DNA of 64,000 bases from Actinocatenispora thailandica. GTDB lineage: Bacteria > Actinomycetota > Actinomycetes > Mycobacteriales > Micromonosporaceae. This document shows positions 17,591 to 26,442 of the stretch, one piece after another. The DNA lies in contig NZ_AP023355.1 in the NCBI RefSeq assembly GCF_016865425.1, forward strand, positions 3,532,198 through 3,596,197, written 5' to 3'. Under the pieces are notes generated by a model that ran no database searches, had not been told where the DNA came from, and saw only the letters and a program-made list of their open reading frames with translations. Every line of letters starts with the position of its first letter. Positions within the stretch are counted from its first letter, which is position 1. Both the position numbers and the translations under genes were made by a program.

Positions 17591-18274
17591 TCACGGCTGG
17601 AAGCGGTAGCCCATGCCCGGTTCGGTGATCAGGTGCACCGGCCGGCTCGGGTCGGCCTCCAGCTTGCGGCGCAGCTGCGCCATGTACTGCCGCAGGTACT
17701 GGGTCTCGTCCCGGTAGGTGGGCCCCCACACCTGCTGCAGCAGCTGCCGCTGGCCGACCAGCTTGCCGGGGAAGCGCAGCAGCGCCTCCAGCAGCTGCCA
17801 CTCGGTCCTGGTCAGGTGCACCGCCTCGGCCGGCTCGTCGGTCCGGTACACCCGGCGGCCGGCGAGGTCGACGGTGTGCGCACCGATCGGCACCGCCGGC
17901 GCCGCCTCGGCCGGGCTGCGCCGGCGGGTCACCGCACGAAGCCGGGCGACCAGTTCCTCCATGCTGAACGGCTTCGTCACGTAGTCGTCGGCGCCGGCGT
18001 CCAGCGCCTCCACCTTGTCGATCGCGTCGGTGCGGCCGGACAGCACGACGATCGGCACCGGCGTCCAGCTGCGCAGGTCGCGGATCAGCTGGGCGCCGTC
18101 GATGTCCGGCAGCCCCAGGTCGAGGATGACCAGGTCGGGATGCTCGCCGGCGGCGGCCCGCTGGGTCTGCGCGCCGTCGGCCGCGGTGACCACCGTGTAG
18201 CCGCGGGCGGTCAGGTTGATCCGCAACGCCCGCACGATCTGCGGCTCGTCGTCGACGATGAGTACCCGGGTCAC
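17591..18274 (-). CDS. kdpE: OmpR-family response regulator KdpE
   Basis: 227-aa regulator. The receiver domain shows VLIVDDEPQIVRALR, the phosphoacceptor Asp in LVILDLGLPDIDG, LSGRTD and the conserved Lys in YVTKPFSMEEL. The C-terminal winged helix contains LTRTEWQLLEALLR and YLRQYMAQLRRKLE, a highly KdpE-specific sequence. The GTG start overlaps the kdpD stop by three bases (GTGA). In known systems KdpD phosphorylates KdpE, which activates the kdpFABC potassium ATPase. No kdpFABC genes lie within this window on either side, so the target operon is elsewhere or different. Confidence 0.95.
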   Translation of the reverse strand: MTRVLIVDDEPQIVRALRINLTARGYTVVTAADGAQTQRAAAGEHPDLVILDLGLPDIDGAQLIRDLRSWTPVPIVVLSGRTDAIDKVEALDAGADDYVTKPFSMEELVARLRAVTRRRSPAEAAPAVPIGAHTVDLAGRRVYRTDEPAEAVHLTRTEWQLLEALLRFPGKLVGQRQLLQQVWGPTYRDETQYLRQYMAQLRRKLEADPSRPVHLITEPGMGYRFQP

Positions 18275-20925
18275 GACGCCTCCCCGTGCGGCCGACCGGC
18301 CGCCTCCACGTCATCTCGGTGCACCCGCCGCCAGTCGTCGACCCGCCGCAGCGCCGCGTCGGCCGGCTGCTGCTCCGCACCGCCGACCGGGAGTTCGACC
18401 ACCGGCAGCCGCAGGATCATCGTCAGCCCACCGCCCGGAGTGTGGTCCGGGTCCAGCGTGCCGTGCATCGCCTCGGCCAGCCCGCGCGACAGCGCCAGAC
18501 CGAGCCCGACGCCGGTGTCGTTGTCCCGGTCACCGAGCCGCTGGAACGGCAGGAAGACCGTGTCCCACTTGCTCGCCGGAATGCCCGGTCCATGATCGAT
18601 CACCCGTGCCTCCACGTAGCCGGCGTGCTCGCTGACGGCCAGCTGCGGTGGCCGGTCGGCCGGGCTGTACCGCAGCGCGTTGCGCAGCAGGTTCGCCAGG
18701 ATCCGCTCCACCAGGACGGGATCGGCCCGTACCTCCGGGATGTCGTCCGGGATGCGCACCGGTACCGGCCGGCCCGGCGCACCGAGCTCGTCCAGGGCCG
18801 CGGCGGTCGCCTCGGCGATGCTCATCGGCTGCGGCCGCATGGCGAGCGCGCCGGCCTGCAGCCGGCTCATGTCCAGCAGGTTGTCCACCAACCGGTGCAG
18901 CCGGTCGAGCGACTCGGCGATGGTGTCGACCAGTTCGGCCCGGTCTTCGGCGGACAGGGCGAACCCGGGGCTGCGCAACCCGTCGACGGCGGCCATCGCG
19001 GACGCCAGCGGGGTACGCAGGTCGTGGCTGACGGCCGACAGCAGCGCGGTCCGCAACCGGTCCACCTCGGCCATCGACCCGGCCGCGGCGGCCTGCTCGG
19101 CGAGCCGCTGTTCGCGCAGCGCGAGCGCGGTCTGGGCGGCGAACGCCTGCACCACCCGGCGGTCGGCGGCGGCGAGCGGCTGCCCGCGCAGCACCAGGCT
19201 GATGTCGTCGTCGACCACGATGTCGGCGTCGGCCTCGCCGGGGGTCAGGCACGGCTGGCCGCCGACCGTCGCGGCAACCGACCAGGCCTGCCGGTCGTGC
19301 TGCACGTCCGGGCTGTCCGGTACGTCCGGCCGGCGTTCGAGCAGGCTGACCGAACGCAGCCGGTAGGTCTCCCGCAGTTGGTCGAGCAGCTCACGCACGG
19401 CGTGCGAGCCGCGCAGCACGCTGCCGGACAGGGTGAACAGCGTCTCGGCTTCGGCCCGCGCCGCCGCCGCCTCCCTGGTCCGCCGGGCCGCCGTGTCCAC
19501 GGTGACGCTGACCGCCACCGCCATCGCCAGGAACACGGCGAGGGCAAGCATGTTCTGCCGCTGGCTGATGGTCAGGGTGTGGAACGGCGGGGTGAAGAAG
19601 AAGTTGACCAGCAGCGAGCCGAGGACGGCGGCGGTCAGCGCCGGGTACAGCCCGCCGACCAGCGCCACCACGACGACCCCCGCCAGGTACAGCAGGATGT
19701 CGCTGGTGAGGGTCAGCTCGGCGCGGAACTGGGTCAGCCCCACGGTCAGCAGGGGCAGGCCGACCACGGCGAGGGCGAACCCGAACAGCCGGCGGCGCCC
19801 GCTCAGCGCTCCCGTCGAGGTGGTGCCGCCCTGACCCCCGTGCACCCGCTCGTGGGTGACCAGGTGTACGTCGATCGCCCCGGAGGCCGCCGTCGTGGTG
19901 ACGCCGACCCCCCGGGACAGGATCTGCGCGAACCGGCTGCGGCGGCTCGCGCCGAGCACGAGTTGGGTGGCGTTGACGCCGCGGGCGAAGTCCAGCAGCG
20001 CGGTCGGGACGTCGTTGCCGACCACCTGGTGGTAGGTCCCGCCGAGGTCCTCGATCAGGGTGCGCTGCCGGACCAGGTTGGCCGGGTCGGCAGCGCCACC
20101 GGCCAGCCCGTCGTTGCGGCTGACGTGCACGGCGAGCAGGTCGGCGCCCTTGGTACGCGCCGCGATGCGGGCGGCGCGCCGGATCAGCGTGGCCCCTTCC
20201 GACCCGCCGGTCAGCGCGACGACCACCCGCTCCCGGGTCTCCCACGGCTGCGAGATGCGGTGCTCGGCCCGGTACCGGTCGAGCTGGTCGTCGACCTTGT
20301 CGGCGAGCCAGAGCAGCGCCAGCTCCCGCAGCGCGGTGAGGTTGCCGACCCGGAAGTAGTTGGCGAGCGCCGCGTCGACCATGTCGGGCCCGTAGATGTT
20401 GCCGTGCGCCATCCGGCGCCGCAACGCCTCCGGTGTCTGGTCGACCAGCTCGATCTGGTCGGCCCGGCGCACGATCGCGTCCGGCACCGTCTCACGCTGC
20501 GGCACCCCGGTGATCTCGGTGACGACGTCGTTGATCGATTCGAGGTGCTGGATGTTGAGCGTGGTGATCACCGTGCTGCCGGCGGCGAGCAACTCCTGGA
20601 TGTCCTGCCACCGTTTGACGTTGCGGGAGCCGGGCACGTTGGTGTGCGCCAGCTCGTCCACCAGCACCACGTCGGGCCGGCGGGCCAGCAGCGCGTCCAG
20701 ATCCAGCTCGGCGAAGCGCGCGCCGCGGTAGTCCACGGTGGCCCGTGGCACGACGGGCAGGTCGCCGATCATCGCCGCGGTCTGGGGCCGACCGTGCGTC
20801 TCGACCAGGCCGACCACCACGTCGGTGCCCCGGTCCATTCGGCGCCGGCCCTCCTCCAGCATCCGGTAGGTCTTGCCGACGCCCGGCGCGGCGCCGAGGT
20901 AGACGCGTAGCTCGCCGTGGGACAT
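18271..20925 (-). CDS. kdpD: Osmosensitive K+ channel sensor histidine kinase KdpD
   Basis: 884-aa full-length KdpD. The N-terminal KdpD domain has the ATP-binding LGAAPGVGKTYRMLEEG and TLNIQHLESINDVV, followed by a universal-stress-like domain (about 220-360). Four transmembrane segments lie at about 380-490 (FALAVVGLPLLTVGL, VVVVALVGGLYPALT, NMLALAVFLAMAVAV). A GAF-like domain leads to the phosphoacceptor motif SAVSHDLRTPLASAM, and the GHKL ATPase has NLLRNALRYSP, DHGPGIP and GVGLGLAL. All kinase residues look intact. It is the first gene of kdpDE; a 10-bp-spaced direct repeat lies just upstream. Confidence 0.95.
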   Translation of the reverse strand: MSHGELRVYLGAAPGVGKTYRMLEEGRRRMDRGTDVVVGLVETHGRPQTAAMIGDLPVVPRATVDYRGARFAELDLDALLARRPDVVLVDELAHTNVPGSRNVKRWQDIQELLAAGSTVITTLNIQHLESINDVVTEITGVPQRETVPDAIVRRADQIELVDQTPEALRRRMAHGNIYGPDMVDAALANYFRVGNLTALRELALLWLADKVDDQLDRYRAEHRISQPWETRERVVVALTGGSEGATLIRRAARIAARTKGADLLAVHVSRNDGLAGGAADPANLVRQRTLIEDLGGTYHQVVGNDVPTALLDFARGVNATQLVLGASRRSRFAQILSRGVGVTTTAASGAIDVHLVTHERVHGGQGGTTSTGALSGRRRLFGFALAVVGLPLLTVGLTQFRAELTLTSDILLYLAGVVVVALVGGLYPALTAAVLGSLLVNFFFTPPFHTLTISQRQNMLALAVFLAMAVAVSVTVDTAARRTREAAAARAEAETLFTLSGSVLRGSHAVRELLDQLRETYRLRSVSLLERRPDVPDSPDVQHDRQAWSVAATVGGQPCLTPGEADADIVVDDDISLVLRGQPLAAADRRVVQAFAAQTALALREQRLAEQAAAAGSMAEVDRLRTALLSAVSHDLRTPLASAMAAVDGLRSPGFALSAEDRAELVDTIAESLDRLHRLVDNLLDMSRLQAGALAMRPQPMSIAEATAAALDELGAPGRPVPVRIPDDIPEVRADPVLVERILANLLRNALRYSPADRPPQLAVSEHAGYVEARVIDHGPGIPASKWDTVFLPFQRLGDRDNDTGVGLGLALSRGLAEAMHGTLDPDHTPGGGLTMILRLPVVELPVGGAEQQPADAALRRVDDWRRVHRDDVEAAGRPHGEAS

Positions 20926-21296
20926 GCCGAGACCGAACCTTCCGAACCCTGTTACTGTCAGTTACTGCGATAAGGGTACTTCGGGTCCAGGTCCGGTCCG
21001 CCGCCAAGGCGGTACCTGCGGTTCCGCGCCCGGGACGGTCGGGTGTGGCCCGCGGCCGACCGGCAGGCGGTGTGGCCACCCCGGCAGGTACCGGGGGTGG
21101 CACACTCGGGGGCCGGCGGCGCGGCCCGCGGCGGCGCGACGTGCCCGCCGATCCGGGACGGTGCGCACATCGCGTGACGGCCGGGACGAACCGGAGGGCG
21201 GGGCCCGCGCGATCCGCCGCGCCCCGGAGTGCCGCGCTCCGACGAGCCGCGCTCCGGGGCACCGCGATCCGGGGCGCCGAAGCACGGCCGTCCGGT
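20926..21296. other. Gene-free region upstream of kdpD
   Basis: About 370 bases without a supported gene between the kdpD start and the terminator of the glycosyltransferase gene. It includes the GTTACTG repeat and an AT-richer patch next to kdpD. Further right, at 21185-21290, degenerate repeats of the type gcgctccggggcaccgcgatcc occur. Confidence 0.5.
20951..20967. promoter_or_regulatory. GTTACTG direct repeat upstream of kdpD
   Basis: Two identical heptamers start at 20951 and 20961, exactly one helical turn apart, 26 bases upstream of the kdpD ATG. Spacing and position suit binding of an OmpR-type regulator dimer, perhaps KdpE autoregulation. This is inference; no known consensus was matched. 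Confidence 0.45.
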
Positions 21297-21329
21297 GGCC
21301 GGTGCCGGGCACCAGGCCCGGCACCGGCC
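21297..21329 (-). terminator. Hairpin terminator of the GT39 gene
   Basis: Perfect 13-bp arms ggccggtgccggg (21297-21309) and cccggcaccggcc (21317-21329) with loop caccagg, two bases beyond the stop codon of the minus-strand glycosyltransferase. Confidence 0.8.
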
Positions 21330-21331
21330 GG

Positions 21332-23623
21332 TCACGTGGTCGGCTTGGAGAGGTCGTAGACCGTGCTGCCGCCGACCGTCTTCTTGGTGAAGTGCGCGGC
21401 CACCCAGCTCTCGATCGAGCTGCTGGCACCGGCGCCACCGGGCCCGCCGCGGCCACCACCCATCCCGCCGGGGAGGTAGTACCGGATGTCGCCGGCCGCC
21501 ACGTACTTCTCGAACTGGGCCAGGGTCGGGTAGGCGTCGCTGCCGGAGAAGCCACCGATGCCCAGCACCGGCGCGCCACCGGAGGCGAGCTCCAGTTCGG
21601 CGGCCTGCTGGGTGCCGTTGGTCGCCGCCGCCCACCGATACCCGTGCGCGTTCTTCAGCAGCGTCGCCACCGCGCCTGCGACCGACGCGGCACCGCCGGG
21701 GCCGCGGGTACCGGCCTGCCCGCCGGTATCCGGCTGCCCGGCACCGCTGCCCTGGCCGGAGTCGCCCTGGCCAGCGCTGCCCTGGCCGGAGTCGCCCTGC
21801 GTGCCGGCGCCCTGGCTCGGGCCGGTACCGGTAGCGCCCCCCGGCGGTTGCCCATTGCCGCCGGCACCGCGGCTCCCCTGCCCGGGCATCCCGCCCGGCG
21901 CACCGTTGCCGGTACCACCGCTGACCCCGGTTCCGTTGCCGCCGCGGGTGCTCCCGTTCCCCGGCACGCCGCCGGTTCCGGGGCCGGCGCCGGCGAAGCC
22001 GTACCGGTTCCGGACGCCCAAGCCACGCCCGCCGCCGGGGAAGCCACCCGTGCCGCGGCCGCTCGGGCCCGCGGTGGGGATGCTGCCGGTGTGCGCCGTC
22101 GCCGCGGTCTGGGCCGCGTAGGCGGCGGGTGCGCCGATACTGGCCAGCGCCAGCACCGGTACCGCGACCAGCGCCACCCGACGCACCCACCGGCCGGGTA
22201 TCACCAGCCAGCAGACGCCGGCCGCGGCGGCGACCAGCACCGCGTAGCGCAGCCACGGCTGCCACGACGGCGCCCGGCCGAGCAGCTGGTACGACCAGAT
22301 CCCGGTCACCGCGACGAGGGCCGCCAGCACCACCCGGGCGCCGGTGCGTTCCCGCCGTTCCCACCCGGCGTGTACGCCGATCGCGAGCACCGCGGCGATC
22401 GCCGGCGCCAGCGCGACCGAGTAGTAGGGGTGGATGATCCCGGACATGAAGCTGAACACCGCCATGGTGACCAGCAGCCAGCCGCCCCACAGCACCAGCG
22501 CGGCCCGGGTGCGGTCGGTGCGCGCCGCCCGGCGGGTCAGCCACACCCCGGCCACCAGCGCGAGCAGCGCCGCCGGCAGCAGCCAGGAGATCTGGGTGCC
22601 GAACGTGTCGGAGAACATCCGCAGCGGCCCGGTCGCCCCGCCGAACATCGAGTTGCCGCCGCCACCGGGCCCGCCACCGCCGGGCAGGCCGGCACCGGTG
22701 AAGACCTCGCGGGCACCGCCGGGCAGCCCACTGCCGGCGCTCGATGGCCCACCGCCCGGCATCCCACCGGCACCCGGGCCGCCGCCCGAGCCGCCGGTGA
22801 TGCGGCTCAGCCCGTTGTACCCGATGGCCAGTTGCAGCAGGCTGTTGTCGGTCGAACCGCCGATGTACGGGCGGGACCCGGCCGGCCACAGCTCGACCAG
22901 CGCGACGTACCAGCCGGCGGAGACCACCAGCGCCGCACCGGCGGCGAGCAGGTGGCCGATCCGGCGGCGCAGCGAGATCGGGGCGGCGACCAGGTACACC
23001 ACGGCGAACGCCGGCAGCACCAGGAACGCCTGCAGCATCTTGGTCAGGAAGCCGAACCCGAGCGCGGAGCCGGCGAGCACCAGCCACCACATCGAGCCGC
23101 GCTCGATGGCCCGGGTCACCGCGTAGGCGCCGGCCACCATCAGTAGCACCAGCAGCGCATCCGGGTTGTTGAACCGGAACATCAGCACCGCCACCGGGGT
23201 CAGCGCGAGGATCGCGCCGGCAGCGATGCCGGCCGCGTACCCGGCGACCCGGCGCACCGCGCCGTACAGCAACGCCACCGAGGCGACACCCAGCAGCGCC
23301 TGCGGTACCAGCATGCTCCAGGAGGAGAAGCCGAAGACCCGGCCGGACAGCGCCATCAGCCAGATCGACGCCGGCGGCTTGTCCACGGTGATGCCGGAGC
23401 CGGCGTCGACGGCACCGAACAGCAGCGCCTTCCAGCTGATCGTGCCGGCCTGCACGGCGCCGGCATAGAACGAGTTGGCGTAGCCGTTCGCGGACAGGTT
23501 CACCAGGTAGAGCGCGGCCGTACCCAGCAGCAGCACTGCCAGCGCCGGGCGCACCCAGGCCGGCCGGTTCGTGGTGCGGGCGAACGCCGCCCGGATCGGG
23601 GTGGTCAGCGTCGTCGCGCTCAT
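21332..23623 (-). CDS. GT39-family membrane glycosyltransferase (YkcB-like)
   Basis: 763-aa polytopic protein related to ArnT and protein mannosyltransferases, which move a sugar from a polyprenyl phosphate to an acceptor on the outer membrane face. The N-terminal loop has the substrate-binding GITVDKPPASIWLM; about 11-12 hydrophobic helices follow. Two glycine/proline-rich disordered inserts (about 285-345 and 560-680) interrupt it, and a soluble C-terminal domain (ELASGGAPVLGIGGFSGSD) matches the YkcB-type tail. The ATG at 23623 has GGAGGG upstream. It is 67 bases behind the GT2-GtrA gene; as in ykcCB of Bacillus, that partner probably makes the lipid-linked sugar. Confidence 0.9.
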   Translation of the reverse strand: MSATTLTTPIRAAFARTTNRPAWVRPALAVLLLGTAALYLVNLSANGYANSFYAGAVQAGTISWKALLFGAVDAGSGITVDKPPASIWLMALSGRVFGFSSWSMLVPQALLGVASVALLYGAVRRVAGYAAGIAAGAILALTPVAVLMFRFNNPDALLVLLMVAGAYAVTRAIERGSMWWLVLAGSALGFGFLTKMLQAFLVLPAFAVVYLVAAPISLRRRIGHLLAAGAALVVSAGWYVALVELWPAGSRPYIGGSTDNSLLQLAIGYNGLSRITGGSGGGPGAGGMPGGGPSSAGSGLPGGAREVFTGAGLPGGGGPGGGGNSMFGGATGPLRMFSDTFGTQISWLLPAALLALVAGVWLTRRAARTDRTRAALVLWGGWLLVTMAVFSFMSGIIHPYYSVALAPAIAAVLAIGVHAGWERRERTGARVVLAALVAVTGIWSYQLLGRAPSWQPWLRYAVLVAAAAGVCWLVIPGRWVRRVALVAVPVLALASIGAPAAYAAQTAATAHTGSIPTAGPSGRGTGGFPGGGRGLGVRNRYGFAGAGPGTGGVPGNGSTRGGNGTGVSGGTGNGAPGGMPGQGSRGAGGNGQPPGGATGTGPSQGAGTQGDSGQGSAGQGDSGQGSGAGQPDTGGQAGTRGPGGAASVAGAVATLLKNAHGYRWAAATNGTQQAAELELASGGAPVLGIGGFSGSDAYPTLAQFEKYVAAGDIRYYLPGGMGGGRGGPGGAGASSSIESWVAAHFTKKTVGGSTVYDLSKPTT

Positions 23624-23690
23624 CGGCAGTCCCTCCGGATCGCAACGCATCGGGCCGCGCCGGCCCCGTGGCCGGCTCGCTGCCGCCTGC

Positions 23691-25238
23691 TCATGCCTGC
23701 TCCTCTGCGTCGTCGGTACCCAGCGGGTGTCCGCTGCCCGGCGCAGGCGCGGTACCCAGCGGAGGTTCGGTGACCGGCGGGAACTCGCTGCCCGGCGCAG
23801 GCGCGGTACCCAGCGGAAGTTCGGTGACCGGCGCAAGCTCGGTGCCGTCGGCGAGCGCCGGCCGCACGCTCAGCTCCGGCGGCGGCGCACCCGCACCGGC
23901 CGGCCGCACACCGGTACCGGCGCCGGGCCACCCGTCACGGTCCCTGGGGCGGGCGGGCGCGGGCCAGCCGCGGCCGAACACCCAGCCGCGCAGCAGCACG
24001 AACCGCAGCGCCGTCGCCACCAGGTTGGCGGCGACCAGTACCGCGAGTTCGGTCGGCCGGCCGGGTGCGGTCACCGCGTGCAGTACCGCGAGCGAGCCGC
24101 TGGTCAGCGCCAGCCCGAGCCCGAACACCAGCAGCCCCTGCAACTGGTGCCGGCCGGCGTACCGGAGCCCGGTCACCCCAAAGGTCAGGCGCCGGTTGAC
24201 CGCGGTGTTCGCGATCGCGGTGAGCGCCAGCGCGACACCGTTGGCCCACTGCGGCCCGACCGGGCCGCGCAACGCGACGAACAGCAGCAGGTAGGCCACG
24301 GTGCTGCCGACCCCGACCGCGGCGAACCGGACCAGCTGGTGGAACAGCCCGGCCGGTACCCCCGGCGTCGCCGGCTCGATCGGCGCCCGGCTCAGCTGCC
24401 GGCGTACCTCGGCGAGCGGCAGCCGGCCGGTCGCGAGCGCCCGGCCGACCCGGACGATGCCCTTCAGGTCGGCGATCGCGGTCGCGACGATGTCCACCCG
24501 GCTGTCCGGGTCGTCCACCCAGTCGACCGGTACCTCGTGCACCCGCAGCCCGGCGCGCTGGGCCAGCACCAGCAGTTCGGTGTCGAAGAACCAACCGGTG
24601 TCCTCGACCAGCGGCAGCAGCTGCGCGGCGACGTCGGCCCGGATCGCCTTGAAGCCGCACTGGGCGTCGGTGAAGCCGGCGGCGAGCGTACCGCGCAGCA
24701 GCAGGTTGTAGCAGCGCGAGATCACCTCCCGCTTGGTGCCCCGCAGCACCCGGGAGCCGCGGGAGAGCCGGGTACCGATGGCGAGCTCCGAGTGGCCCGA
24801 GATCAGCGGCGCCACCAGCGGCAGCAACGCGGCGAGGTCGGTGGACAGGTCGACGTCCATGTAGCACAGCACGGTCGCGTCGGAGGCCGACCACACCGCG
24901 TGCAGGGCCCGGCCGCGGCCCTTCTGGTCCAGGTGCACGACCCGCACCTGCGGGCGCTCGGCGGCGAGCCGGTGCGCGATCGCCAGCGTGTCGTCGGTGC
25001 TGGCGTTGTCCGCGACGGTGATCCGGTACCGGTACGGGAACGTCTCGGCCAGGTAGTCGGTGAGCCGGCGCACGCAGGGCGCCAGGTCGTCCTGCTCGTT
25101 GTGGACCGGCACCACCACGTCCAGTACGGGTCGGTCGGCGTGCCGTGCCGCCGTGTCCGGCGACGGCTCCCCTGCGGGCGTCGCGTACGTCGATGTGACC
25201 ATGCCGCCGACGGTGCCGGGGGCCATTGTGCCGTCCAT
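23691..25238 (-). CDS. GT2 polyprenyl-phosphate glycosyltransferase fused to GtrA-type flippase domain
   Basis: 515-aa protein. Residues about 35-280 are a GT2 domain of the dolichyl-phosphate-mannose-synthase kind (VVPVHNEQDDLAPCVRRL, VADNASTDDT, DVDLSTDL, DAQCGFKAIR). Residues about 300-425 carry four transmembrane helices of GtrA type (LVRFAAVGVGSTVAYLLLF, NTAVNRRLTFG), thought to flip the lipid-linked sugar. The C-terminal 80 residues are a low-complexity tail with an 18-aa repeat. First gene of the operon with the GT39 transferase. The start at 25238 is uncertain; 25202 is an alternative, and neither has a strong SD. Confidence 0.9.
   Translation of the reverse strand: MDGTMAPGTVGGMVTSTYATPAGEPSPDTAARHADRPVLDVVVPVHNEQDDLAPCVRRLTDYLAETFPYRYRITVADNASTDDTLAIAHRLAAERPQVRVVHLDQKGRGRALHAVWSASDATVLCYMDVDLSTDLAALLPLVAPLISGHSELAIGTRLSRGSRVLRGTKREVISRCYNLLLRGTLAAGFTDAQCGFKAIRADVAAQLLPLVEDTGWFFDTELLVLAQRAGLRVHEVPVDWVDDPDSRVDIVATAIADLKGIVRVGRALATGRLPLAEVRRQLSRAPIEPATPGVPAGLFHQLVRFAAVGVGSTVAYLLLFVALRGPVGPQWANGVALALTAIANTAVNRRLTFGVTGLRYAGRHQLQGLLVFGLGLALTSGSLAVLHAVTAPGRPTELAVLVAANLVATALRFVLLRGWVFGRGWPAPARPRDRDGWPGAGTGVRPAGAGAPPPELSVRPALADGTELAPVTELPLGTAPAPGSEFPPVTEPPLGTAPAPGSGHPLGTDDAEEQA
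23734..23841. repeat. 54-bp in-frame tandem repeat in the GT2-GtrA gene
   Basis: Two full copies (23734-23787 and 23788-23841) differing at only a few bases, plus a partial third, encode 18-residue units ending LGTAPAPG. The length is a multiple of three, so copy change keeps the frame. It lies in the likely disordered C-terminal tail. Confidence 0.9.
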
Positions 25239-25449
25239 GAGGCCGACCTGTGCCCCGCCTGTACATCCGGAGTGCCGGGATTCACCCGCATTTACAGCGG
25301 CGTGGCGGCTCGCCCGGGACGCGGCCGTCCCGACCCCGGTCCCGGGCCCCAGCCGCCCCGACCGGGGCCCGGGGAGCGGCCGACCCCCGGCCCGTCAGCG
25401 GTTCTTAACCGTTTGCGACCCGGAACGGGTGGCGGTTAGCTTCGCCGGC

Positions 25450-25944
25450 ATGAGACCGATCGCCGAGGGTGACATCCGCGCCTCGTTCGTCAACTGCAGC
25501 AAGGGCGAGGCGAAGCGGTTGGCGCTACCCCGCGACCTCACCACCGTCTCGTGGGACGACCTGGACTTCCTCGGCTGGCAGGACGGCGCCGCACCGGACC
25601 GCGCGTACCTGGTCGCCGAGTTCGGCGCCGCACCGGTCGGGGTGGCTTTGCGGCGTGCCGCCGGTGGGGCCGGGCGGATGCGGCGCACCATGTGCTCGCT
25701 GTGCCTGACCACGCACACCGCCGGCGGGGTGTCCCTGCTGACCGCGCGCCGCGCCGGCAAGGCCGGCCAGCAGGGCAACTCGGTCGGGCTGTACGCCTGC
25801 AGCGACCTCGCCTGCTCGCTGTACCTGCGTGGCAAGAAGGAGATCTGGGCCGCGAGCCGGCTCCAGGAGTCGCTGGGCGTACCGGAGAAGGTCGACCGGC
25901 TCGTCACCAACCTGACCGGCTTCCTTCGCCGCGTCACCGCCTGA
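25450..25944 (+). CDS. FBP-domain (EF-G-binding treble-clef zinc finger) protein
   Basis: 164-aa protein beginning MRPIAEGDIRASFVNCSKGEA. The C-terminal half carries four cysteines in MCSLCLTTHTAGG and YACSDLACSLYLRG, which would bind zinc in a treble-clef fold, as in FusB-type proteins that bind elongation factor G. The family is common in actinobacteria as a stand-alone gene of the FBP_C type; whether these give fusidic acid tolerance is not established. It lacks a clear SD, so the start rests on conservation of the N-terminal segment. It diverges from the GT2-GtrA gene. Confidence 0.82.
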   Translation: MRPIAEGDIRASFVNCSKGEAKRLALPRDLTTVSWDDLDFLGWQDGAAPDRAYLVAEFGAAPVGVALRRAAGGAGRMRRTMCSLCLTTHTAGGVSLLTARRAGKAGQQGNSVGLYACSDLACSLYLRGKKEIWAASRLQESLGVPEKVDRLVTNLTGFLRRVTA

Positions 25945-26190
25945 CGGCGGCGGGCGGTCGCCGCCTCGACGAGAGCTGACCGGCGCGTTCGACCACGCCG
26001 CGCCGTCGACACCGCGTACGGGCTGCTGGTCGACCGGGCCGTCCTGGACCTGGTCGCGATCGGTGGCGCGCTGCGGGTGAGCAGGGAGAGGCGGGAAGCC
26101 GACCGGCCCACCGGGCAAACCCCGGGCACCGGACCTGGCCCAGCACGTGCGGCGGTCGCCCCGGCGCCCAGCCCGCGCCGGCAACGAAGA
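25945..26190. other. Spacer with a possible gene fragment beside tRNA-Leu
   Basis: A short plus-strand stretch near 26010-26100 reads TAYGLLVDRAVLDLVAIGGAL and looks protein-like, but it has no start, no SD and soon turns into proline/arginine-rich noise. It may be the remnant of a decayed gene. Nothing else is supported here. Confidence 0.3.
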
Positions 26191-26212
26191 AGCCCCGTTC
26201 GCAAACGGGGCT
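26191..26212 (-). terminator. Intrinsic terminator of tRNA-Leu
   Basis: A perfect 9-bp stem (agccccgtt with aacggggct) and a 4-base loop; on the minus strand it is followed by TTCTTCGTT, giving the U-rich tail of a classical intrinsic terminator. It lies 30 bases beyond the tRNA 3' end. Confidence 0.88.
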
Positions 26213-26241
26213 GACCAGCCAGAACATCGATCGCTGAAGGG

Positions 26242-26326
26242 TGTCCGAGGGGGGACTTGAACCCCCACGCCCTAAACCGGGCACTAGCACCTCAAGCTAG
26301 CGCGTCTGCCATTCCGCCACTCGGAC
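26242..26326 (-). tRNA. tRNA-Leu (anticodon GAG)
   Basis: An 85-base class II tRNA. The acceptor stem GTCCGAG pairs with CTCGGAC and is followed by discriminator A. The anticodon arm is CTAGC-TTGAGGT-GCTAG with GAG in the loop, reading CUC/CUU. A long variable arm follows, and the T arm is GGGGG-TTCAAGT-CCCCC. The 3' CCA is not encoded; the bases after the discriminator are CCC. A terminator lies just downstream. Confidence 0.97.
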
Positions 26327-26442
26327 CTGCTGCATCGACCCTACCTTCCGGCCGGTCTCGGCCTGCCTTCGGGGAAGGGCGCATGCGAGCGCTAACTGTA
26401 CACGACCGGACTCGCGGGACCGGCCGGGGCCGGCGGCGCCGG

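Noticed and set aside
20970-21296. Possible small gene between kdpD and the glycosyltransferase
   Set aside because: Frames are open on both strands but give only Arg/Pro/Ala-rich products with no SD-supported start.
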